Positions 1-4,673 of a DNA stretch of 11,231 bases are shown one piece after another (within the stretch, counting starts at the first letter, position 1; every line of letters begins with the position of its first letter). The notes beneath the pieces were generated by a model, which was not told the DNA's origin, ran no database searches, and was given only the letters and a program-made list of their open reading frames with translations. The DNA lies in NCBI GenBank assembly GCA_905195005.1, contig CAJJUC010000076.1:1-11231 (forward strand), in the 5' to 3' direction. This DNA is from an uncultured Eubacteriales bacterium. GTDB taxonomy: Bacteria; Bacillota; Clostridia; UMGS1883. The position numbers and the translations under genes are program-made.

Positions 1-506
1 CGGCTCGCTTTGTAAGATTCTGCGACTGCTTTAATATCCCCGTTCTTTCGATAACCGACACGGACGGCTTTAAGGTCAGCGCAGATGAAGAAATCTGGGG
101 TCTTGCACGCAAGAGCGCACGCATGGCATATGCTTTCTCCGAAGCGACCGTTCCGAAGGTGAATGTTATTATCGGAAAATCATATACAACAGCCGGAGTT
201 ATAATGAACTGCGGCGGAGCGGACATTGTGCTTGCATATCCGTCCGCACAGATTGCTCCTCTCGCTCCCGGGGCAGGCGTTGGCATGCTTTACTCCGACA
301 GACTGAAAAAGGGCGAAAACAGAGACGCACTCTGCGCGGAATATGCCGAAAAGGACGCATCGGTTTACAATGCTGCGGCAGCGGGCTATGTTGACGATGT
401 TATCGACCCGGCTGAAACAAGGCAGCGCGTAATCGGCGCATTTGAAATGCTTTCGGGCAAAAGAGCGGAAAGCTCGCCGCGCAAGCATGACAATATGCCC
501 CTTTGA
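1..506 (+). CDS. mmdA: Acyl-CoA carboxyltransferase subunit (MmdA / transcarboxylase 12S type), C-terminal part
   Basis: The frame is open from base 3 with no start, so the N-terminal two thirds lie outside the window. The 167 visible residues match the C-terminal crotonase-like half of biotin-dependent carboxyltransferases (methylmalonyl-CoA decarboxylase alpha, propionyl-CoA carboxylase beta, transcarboxylase 12S). Signs are ARFVRFCD followed by NIPVLSITD, then YAFSEATVPKV, GADIVLAYPSAQIAPLAP, GYVDDVIDPAETR, and the family's terminal KHDNMPL. The family moves the carboxyl group between an acyl-CoA and carboxybiotin. The membrane anchor, biotin carrier and Na+ pump genes that follow indicate a decarboxylase alpha subunit rather than an ATP-dependent carboxylase. 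The usual KxYGG(S/A)Y oxyanion segment reads KSYTTAG here (codons 186-197 give TTAG). The acyl-CoA substrate (methylmalonyl-, malonyl- or glutaconyl-CoA) cannot be decided from this fragment. Confidence 0.88.
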   Translation, partial: ARFVRFCDCFNIPVLSITDTDGFKVSADEEIWGLARKSARMAYAFSEATVPKVNVIIGKSYTTAGVIMNCGGADIVLAYPSAQIAPLAPGAGVGMLYSDRLKKGENRDALCAEYAEKDASVYNAAAAGYVDDVIDPAETRQRVIGAFEMLSGKRAESSPRKHDNMPL

Positions 507-520
507 GAGGTGAATGTTAG

Positions 521-880
521 ATGAAAGAATTTTCTGCAAGCGATCTGATTCTGGAAGGTCTTGCATATACGGTTATGGGTATGCTTGTCGTATTTGCGGT
601 TCTTATTATAATCATGCTCGTTATAAAGGCAATGGCGCTTTTCAGCAAGGAGGAAGCTCCGGCAGCTGAAAAACCGGCGCCCGTTCCCGAAGCGGCGCCT
701 GCTCCGGCGGCTGAGGAAAGCTCCGCCGATGAAAGCGAGCTTGTTGCAGTTATCACGGCTGCGGTTGCGGCTGCAATGCATAAAAGTCCGTCAGGGCTTT
801 TAATCAGGTCATATAAAAAGGTATCGGGTGCGGCATGGAACAATGCCGGCCGCCGCGAAGCTCTCGAAAACAGATTTTAA
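521..880 (+). CDS. mmdD: Na+-translocating decarboxylase gamma/delta-type anchor subunit (OadG/MmdD family)
   Basis: A small 119-residue subunit of biotin-dependent Na+-pumping decarboxylases, which ties the cytoplasmic carboxyltransferase to the membrane beta subunit. One hydrophobic segment (about residues 9-40, with GLAYTVMGMLVVFAVL) is the OadG-type membrane helix. It is followed by an Ala/Pro/Glu-rich flexible linker (about 44-72). A conserved C-terminal block (about 73-119, ELVAVITAAVAAAM, then SPSGLLIRSYKKV and GRREALENRF) resembles the C-terminal block shared by MmdD and MmdE in Veillonella-type enzymes. The start ATG follows GAGAGGTGA at a normal distance. The gene begins 14 bases after the carboxyltransferase and ends directly on the ribosome binding site of the biotin carrier gene, so it is clearly in one operon. 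oadG and mmdD are names for the same family; the choice depends on the substrate of the complex. Confidence 0.88.
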   Translation: MKEFSASDLILEGLAYTVMGMLVVFAVLIIIMLVIKAMALFSKEEAPAAEKPAPVPEAAPAPAAEESSADESELVAVITAAVAAAMHKSPSGLLIRSYKKVSGAAWNNAGRREALENRF

Positions 881-893
881 GGAGGTTAATTTC

Positions 894-1277
894 ATGAGAA
901 AATTTATTGTAAACGTAAACGGAAATTCATATGAGGTTGAGGTTGAAGAGGTTGGAGCAGGCGTCAGCGCTCCGGCGGCAGCTCCTGCTCCGGCGGCTGC
1001 GGCTGCACCGAAGGCAGCTCCGGCGGCAGCTCCCAAAGCAGCTCCCAAGGCTGCAGCCCCGGCAGGCGGAACGCCCGTAAAAGCTCCGATGCCCGGCAAC
1101 ATCCTTGATATAAAGGTTCAAAGCGGCGCAGCCGTAAAGAGCGGCGATGTGCTTATTATCCTTGAAGCAATGAAGATGGAAAACGAAATCGTGGCTCCGT
1201 CCGACGGAACTGTTACGGTTGTGACAACAAAGGGAGCTGCCGTAAACACAGGCGACGTTTTGGTTACTCTTTCTTAA
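894..1277 (+). CDS. mmdC: Biotin carboxyl carrier protein of the decarboxylase (MmdC / 1.3S type)
   Basis: A 127-residue biotin carrier. The N-terminal 20 residues (MRKFIVNVNGNSYEVEVEEV) are the short lead typical of MmdC and transcarboxylase 1.3S. Residues about 24-59 are an Ala/Pro/Lys linker, and residues 60-127 are the biotinyl domain. Its EAMKMENEI motif places the biotinyl lysine at Lys94. The carrier accepts the carboxyl group from the carboxyltransferase and delivers it to the beta subunit, where decarboxylation drives Na+ export. The start at 894 is chosen over an upstream in-frame ATG at 828 because GGAGG sits at 881-885, eight bases ahead, and because 828 would overlap the preceding gene and add a sequence foreign to the family. 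It is the only biotin domain encoded in the window, so it probably also serves the 5S-type subunit downstream. Confidence 0.95.
   Translation: MRKFIVNVNGNSYEVEVEEVGAGVSAPAAAPAPAAAAAPKAAPAAAPKAAPKAAAPAGGTPVKAPMPGNILDIKVQSGAAVKSGDVLIILEAMKMENEIVAPSDGTVTVVTTKGAAVNTGDVLVTLS
969..1065 (+). repeat. Ala/Pro/Lys linker-coding low-complexity repeats in the biotin carrier gene
   Basis: The linker of the biotin carrier is coded by reiterated GCAGCTCC/GCGGC units. A 17-base word (GCTCCGGCGGCAGCTCC) occurs identically at 969-985 and 1017-1033, and the related unit GCAGCTCCCAA recurs twice at about 1026-1048. Such linkers give the biotin domain reach between active sites. The DNA repeats allow slippage that would change linker length in steps of codons. 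Confidence 0.75.
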
Positions 1278-1303
1278 CATCTTTTAAATTAAGAATGGAG
1301 TGA

Positions 1304-2545
1304 TTGAAATTGTTGGAGAAACTGTTTAACGGCTTTTCAAAATTCATTGGCAATACCGGTCTTACAAATATGCTTGCCGGAAGCGACGTTGCATGGTGGA
1401 AAACCGTATTAATGATAGTGATTGCCTGCGTGCTTCTGTACCTTGCAATCGTTAAAAAATTCGAGCCGCTGCTGCTTTTGCCGATTGCTTTCGGAATGCT
1501 TCTGGCAAATCTGCCGCTCGGCGGAGTTATGCATCCCGATCTTTTCCTCGGTAAAGATATTGATTACGGTAAGGTTTTGCATGAGGGAGGGCTTTTGGAT
1601 ATTCTTTATCTCGGAGTTAAGCTCGGCATCTATCCGCCGCTTATCTTCCTCGGCATCGGCTGCATGACGGATTTTGCGCCGCTTATCGCAAACCCCAAAA
1701 GCATTCTTTTGGGCGCTGCGGCACAGCTCGGCGTGTTCATAACGTTCATGGGCGCAATTCTGCTCGGTGCGTTCGGCATCGGCGGCTTCGGCGCTGACGG
1801 CACTGTTGCCACGATATTCAAGGAGGCCGCTTCAATCGGTATCATCGGCGGCGCTGACGGTCCGACGGCAATCTATGTTACGAAAACGCTTGCGCCCACA
1901 CTTTTGAGTGCAATTGCCGTTGCCGCATATTCATATATGGCGCTTGTTCCGATTATTCAGCCGCCTATTATGAAGGCGCTCACAACCAAGGAAGAACGCA
2001 TGATAAAAATGGAACAGCTCCGCACCGTTACTCAGCGCGAAAAAATCCTGTTCCCGATTATCGTTACAATCGTTGTTATCCTGCTCGTTCCCGATGCAGC
2101 TCCCCTCGTTGGTATGCTCATGCTCGGAAACCTCTGCAAGGAAAGCGGCGTTGTTGACAGAATCTCGAAAACCGCGCAGAACGAGCTTATGAATATCATC
2201 ACGATATTCCTCGGAATGACGGTCGGCGCAACCGCAACGGCGGATACGTTCATAACGCCCAAAACGATTCTTATTATCTGCCTCGGTCTTACAGCGTTCT
2301 CCGTGAGCACGGCAGGCGGCGTGCTTTTCGGAAAAATCATGTGCAAGGTATCGGGCGGAAAAATCAATCCCCTTATCGGCAGTGCGGGCGTAAGCGCAGT
2401 TCCCATGGCGGCACGTGTTTCGCAGATTGTCGGTCAGAAGGAAAATCCGTCAAACTTCCTGCTCATGCACGCAATGGGACCGAACGTTGCCGGAGTTATC
2501 GGCAGCGCCGTTGCGGCGGGCGTATTCCTGGCGCTCTTTAAGTAA
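1304..2545 (+). CDS. mmdB: Na+-translocating decarboxylase beta subunit (OadB/MmdB/GcdB)
   Basis: The integral membrane subunit that decarboxylates carboxybiotin and exports Na+. The 413 residues have many hydrophobic segments (for example 33-50, 55-72, 97-120, 132-160, and a set from 247 to the C-terminus). Family hallmarks are IGGADGPTAI with Asp185, which corresponds to the Na+-binding Asp203 described in Klebsiella OadB, and the C-terminal MGPNVAGVIGSAVAAG with Asn394 and Ser401 in the second Na+-site region. The length is normal for Gram-positive members. The start is uncertain: TTG codons lie at 1304, 1310 and 1313, and the only Shine-Dalgarno-like sequence is GGAG at 1297-1300, which is close for 1304 and comfortable for 1310. 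An unusual start codon seems real because no ATG or GTG fits the conserved N-terminus. The gene follows the biotin carrier by 26 bases. Confidence 0.95.
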   Translation: MKLLEKLFNGFSKFIGNTGLTNMLAGSDVAWWKTVLMIVIACVLLYLAIVKKFEPLLLLPIAFGMLLANLPLGGVMHPDLFLGKDIDYGKVLHEGGLLDILYLGVKLGIYPPLIFLGIGCMTDFAPLIANPKSILLGAAAQLGVFITFMGAILLGAFGIGGFGADGTVATIFKEAASIGIIGGADGPTAIYVTKTLAPTLLSAIAVAAYSYMALVPIIQPPIMKALTTKEERMIKMEQLRTVTQREKILFPIIVTIVVILLVPDAAPLVGMLMLGNLCKESGVVDRISKTAQNELMNIITIFLGMTVGATATADTFITPKTILIICLGLTAFSVSTAGGVLFGKIMCKVSGGKINPLIGSAGVSAVPMAARVSQIVGQKENPSNFLLMHAMGPNVAGVIGSAVAAGVFLALFK

Positions 2546-2618
2546 AATATTTTGTATGCTCCTTATCAGCCCACGGTAAGGCGGATGATACTTTTCAGTT
2601 GGTGGGCAGAAAGGCAAA

Positions 2619-2630
2619 GGTAAATTTACC
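2619..2630 (+). promoter_or_regulatory. 12-bp perfect palindrome between ribosome binding site and start of the 5S-type gene
   Basis: GGTAAATTTACC is its own reverse complement. It ends on the base before the ATG and begins inside the ribosome binding site (AAAGG at 2616-2620). It could be a protein-binding site or a weak hairpin affecting initiation. The function is unknown and chance is possible. Confidence 0.35.
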
Positions 2631-4037
2631 ATGGCTAATAAAAAACCCGTTAAAATAACCGAAACCGTTCTGCGTGACGCGCATCAGTCGCTTATTGCAA
2701 CGCGTATGACAACCCCCGAAATCCTCGGCGCGGTTGAAATGCTTGACAATGTAGGCTATAATGCGCTCGAAGCATGGGGCGGCGCAACTTTTGACAGCTG
2801 TCTGCGCTTTTTGAAGGAGGATCCGTGGGAACGTCTCAGAAAAATCAAGGACAAAGCCAAGAAAACTCCGCTGCAAATGCTGTTCCGCGGTCAGAATATC
2901 CTCGGCTACCGTCACTACGGCGATGATGTTGTTGAATATTTCGTTCAGAAATCAATCGCAAACGGTATTGACATAATCAGAATTTTCGATGCGCTTAATG
3001 ATGTGCGCAACCTTAAAACGGCTATTGCCGCAACGATTAAGGAAAAAGGGCACGTTCAGGCGGCAATCTCATACACTGTCAGCCCCGTTCATACGAACGA
3101 AACCTTTATCAAGCTTGCAAAGCAGCTTGAGGAGATGGGCGCAAGCTCAATCTGCATTAAGGATATGGCAGGGCTTTTAACACCGTACAACGCATATGAG
3201 CTTGTTTCGGGCATGAAGGAAAGCGTTAAAATTCCGATTGAGCTTCACACTCATTACACAAGCGGACTTGCTTCGATGACATACATGAAGGCTGTTGAAG
3301 CAGGCGTTGATATAATCGACTGCGCAATGTCCCCATTTGCAATGGGAACATCCCAGCCGGCAACGGAATCAATGGTTGCGGCATTCAAGGGCACGGAGTA
3401 TGACACAGGTTACGATTTGAATCTGCTCAGCGATATTGCGGATTATTTCCGCCCGCTGCGTGAAAAATACATTGCAAACGGAACACTCAATCCCAAGGCG
3501 CTCGCTGTTGACGTTAATACGCTTAAGTATCAGGTTCCCGGCGGAATGCTTTCAAACCTTATTTCGCAGCTTAAACAGCTCGGAGCCGAGGATAAATTTC
3601 AGGAGGTTCTGCGTGAGGTTCCGCGCGTGCGTGAGGACGCGGGTTATCCGCCGCTCGTAACGCCGTCGAGCCAGATTGTAGGAACGCAGGCAGTGTTCAA
3701 CGTTGTTCTCGGTGAACGGTACAAGAACGTTACCAAGGAATTCCGCGGACTTATCAGGGGCGAATACGGAAAAACTCCGGTTGAAATCAAGCCCGAATTT
3801 GCAAAGAAAATTCTCGGCGATGAAGAAAGGATCACCTGCAGACCGGCTGATAACATTCCGAACGAGCTTGATAAATTCAGAAGCGAGATAAGCGAATATA
3901 TCGAGCAGGACGAGGACGTTCTGAGCTACGCTCTGTTCGGTCAGGTTGCAACAAAATTTTTCGAGTACCGTCAGGGCAGGAAGTATAAGCTTGATCCCGA
4001 GCTTGCGGATAAAGAAAATAAAGTACATCCTATGTAA
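2631..4037 (+). CDS. oadA: 5S-type carboxyltransferase (oxaloacetate decarboxylase alpha / pyruvate carboxylase B family) without biotin domain
   Basis: A 468-residue TIM-barrel carboxyltransferase that moves a carboxyl group between oxaloacetate/pyruvate and biotin. The HMG-CoA-lyase-like barrel covers about residues 8-275. It carries RDAHQS (Asp16), SICIKDMAG (Lys177, equivalent to the carbamylated lysine) and ELHTHYTSG (His206 and His208); these are the metal ligands known from transcarboxylase 5S and OadA. The conserved PYC/OADA domain follows (about 290-465). The chain ends at the point where OadA (about 590 residues) would go on into a linker and biotin domain; neither is present, so the protein resembles transcarboxylase 5S (about 505 residues) and needs the biotin carrier in trans. 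The ATG lies 10 bases after AAAGG. An 85-base gap separates it from the beta subunit. The real substrate pair cannot be fixed from sequence. Confidence 0.92.
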   Translation: MANKKPVKITETVLRDAHQSLIATRMTTPEILGAVEMLDNVGYNALEAWGGATFDSCLRFLKEDPWERLRKIKDKAKKTPLQMLFRGQNILGYRHYGDDVVEYFVQKSIANGIDIIRIFDALNDVRNLKTAIAATIKEKGHVQAAISYTVSPVHTNETFIKLAKQLEEMGASSICIKDMAGLLTPYNAYELVSGMKESVKIPIELHTHYTSGLASMTYMKAVEAGVDIIDCAMSPFAMGTSQPATESMVAAFKGTEYDTGYDLNLLSDIADYFRPLREKYIANGTLNPKALAVDVNTLKYQVPGGMLSNLISQLKQLGAEDKFQEVLREVPRVREDAGYPPLVTPSSQIVGTQAVFNVVLGERYKNVTKEFRGLIRGEYGKTPVEIKPEFAKKILGDEERITCRPADNIPNELDKFRSEISEYIEQDEDVLSYALFGQVATKFFEYRQGRKYKLDPELADKENKVHPM

Positions 4038-4053
4038 TTGTCATAAGAAATAT

Positions 4054-4093
4054 AAAAAAGGTCATGGAGAGGTTTTCCCCATGACCTTTTTTT
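4054..4093. terminator. Strong bidirectional rho-independent terminator
   Basis: GGTCATGG (4060-4067) pairs with CCATGACC (4079-4086) around an 11-base loop. A run of six A precedes the stem and seven T follow it, so the hairpin can end transcription from both strands. It lies 16 bases after the stop of the 5S-type gene and closes the decarboxylase operon. On the other strand it is a back-up for the convergent spore-protein gene. Confidence 0.93.
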
Positions 4094-4123
4094 CACAAGT
4101 GCCGTACATGTTTCTTTGCTCAA

Positions 4124-4152
4124 TGCGCGGCAAAGAAGGCGAAGCCTTACTT
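4124..4152. repeat. Hairpin repeat, copy 1
   Basis: This 29-base element differs from copy 2 at 4206-4235 by one substitution and one missing T. Its core AAGGC-GAA-GCCTT (4136-4148) can form a 5-bp hairpin. Here the T-run that would follow the hairpin on the - strand is interrupted (CTTTG), so it looks like a decayed or partial terminator copy. Confidence 0.7.
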
Positions 4153-4205
4153 GTTGAAGACATTTCGGATTTTTCGGCGCGTGAGCTATGAAACACAAAG
4201 CACGC

Positions 4206-4235
4206 TGCGCGGCAAAAAAGGCGAAGCCTTTACTT
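4206..4235. repeat. Hairpin repeat, copy 2 (contains the spore-protein terminator)
   Basis: A 30-base element nearly identical to copy 1, starting 82 bases further on. It overlaps the last codons and stop of the SASP gene on the - strand and contains a working-looking terminator hairpin. Confidence 0.7.
4214..4231 (-). terminator. Rho-independent terminator of the SASP gene
   Basis: Read on the - strand: AAAGGC, loop TTC, GCCTTT, then further T residues (six T in total at 4219-4214). The first two bases of the stop codon TAA (4232-4230) overlap the start of the stem, so the gene and its terminator are fused without a spacer. The stem is short (6 bp), but the bidirectional terminator at 4054-4093 stands behind it. 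Confidence 0.75.
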
Positions 4236-4424
4236 CATGGAATTTTCGTAAGCCTGGATCATTTTCTTAACCATCTGTCCGCCTACGGAACCGTTTTCTT
4301 TGCTTGTCTTGTCGCCGTTGTAGCCCTGATTGAGAGTTACGCCAACCTCGCTTGCAGCTTCCATCTTAAAACGATTGAGCGCCTCGCGCGCTTCGGGTAC
4401 AAGTGTTTTTGAATTCTTAGCCAT
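4230..4424 (-). CDS. Alpha/beta-type small acid-soluble spore protein (SASP)
   Basis: A 64-residue DNA-binding protein that coats and protects DNA in the dormant spore and is degraded by the protease GPR at germination. The family pattern is clear: LVPEAREALNRFKMEAASEVGV (residues 8-29) and GYNGDKTSKENGSVGGQMVKKM (34-55). The GPR recognition segment is EAASE at 22-26, where many relatives have Ile or Phe in the second place. The start ATG has AAAGGAG eight bases upstream on the - strand (4439-4433). It is a single-gene unit, convergent with the decarboxylase operon and divergent from the PTS operon, and unlikely to be functionally linked to either. SASP genes are normally transcribed by sigma-G in the forespore; I could not find a convincing sigma-G promoter upstream. 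The gene shows that the host belongs to a spore-forming lineage. Confidence 0.95.
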   Translation of the reverse strand: MAKNSKTLVPEAREALNRFKMEAASEVGVTLNQGYNGDKTSKENGSVGGQMVKKMIQAYENSMK

Positions 4425-4452
4425 TTTTATTTACTCCTTTTAAATTTGATTT

Positions 4453-4466
4453 TAAGCTTGAGCTTA
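4453..4466. repeat. Small inverted repeat upstream of the SASP gene
   Basis: TAAGCT-TG-AGCTTA, with 6-bp perfect arms and a 2-base centre, lies about 30 bases upstream of the SASP start in its presumed leader or promoter. It is AT-rich and short, so it may be chance. Confidence 0.3.
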
Positions 4467-4498
4467 CAGTCCTATTTTTCGCCGGAGCAAGAAATATA

Positions 4499-4519
4499 TA
4501 CAGGCAATTTCTGCCTGTA
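4499..4519. promoter_or_regulatory. Candidate operator: perfect 8-bp inverted repeat in the divergent control region
   Basis: TACAGGCA-N5-TGCCTGTA is a perfect dyad with its centre at 4509. It lies 16 bases upstream of the -35 box of the PTS operon, about -62 from the predicted start of transcription. That is a usual place for a DNA-bound activator touching RNA polymerase. The natural candidate is the PRD regulator encoded by the first gene. The site is also 75-95 bases upstream of the SASP start, so an effect on that gene is not excluded. Confidence 0.5.
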
Positions 4520-4535
4520 ATACCTTTGATTTTTA

Positions 4536-4564
4536 TTGACAAAAAGAATTATAATAAATATATT
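4536..4564 (+). promoter_or_regulatory. Sigma-A promoter of the PTS operon
   Basis: TTGACA (4536-4541), a 17-base spacer and TATATT (4559-4564) form a near-consensus vegetative promoter. Transcription would begin near 4571 and leave a leader of about 100 bases before the regulator gene. A 10-bp palindrome GGAAATTTCC (4568-4577) covers the predicted start point and could be a repressor site. Confidence 0.75.
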
Positions 4565-4673
4565 GCAGGAAATTTCCCCATTGTGGCAAAAAAATAAAAA
4601 TAGATATTCCGCACCGCGGTATATAATGTAACCGTGCAGAGGAGAAGCGGAATCGAAAGGAGCCGTGAATCGC

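Noticed and set aside
2563..2592. TTATCA-18-GATACT as an internal promoter for the 5S-type gene
   Set aside because: Both boxes are poor matches and the spacer is 18 bases. The gene can be read from the operon promoter, so I do not claim a separate one.
3971..4198. Open frame of 75 codons on the - strand across the terminator and the end of the 5S-type gene
   Set aside because: It overlaps a well-supported gene and a strong terminator, has no ribosome binding site I would accept, and its product has no recognisable family.
4188..4412. Open frame of 74 codons on the + strand opposite the SASP gene
   Set aside because: It is a mirror frame of a clear SASP gene that has its own ribosome binding site and family motifs on the other strand.
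4425..4500. Sigma-G promoter for the SASP gene
   Set aside because: I searched the - strand for a GNATR-type -35 and CATNNTA-type -10 with 17-18 bases between them and found no convincing pair, though biology predicts one.
4453..4519. The inverted repeats here as a riboswitch or RNA antiterminator target for a BglG-type protein
   Set aside because: They lie upstream of the predicted transcription start of the PTS operon, so they would not be in its mRNA, and the regulator has a DNA-binding HTH rather than the RNA-binding CAT domain of BglG.
4581..4605. TTGTGGCAAAA as a sigma-54 type -24 element, since some PRD regulators work with sigma-54
   Set aside because: There is no TTGC-type -12 element at the right distance, and the regulator lacks the AAA+ domain of LevR-type sigma-54 activators.
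4622..4627. TATAAT close to the regulator gene as a second -10 box
   Set aside because: No -35-like sequence lies 16-18 bases upstream (the bases there read around AATAGA), and it sits only about 47 bases from the start codon. The TTGACA-17-TATATT promoter further upstream is much better.
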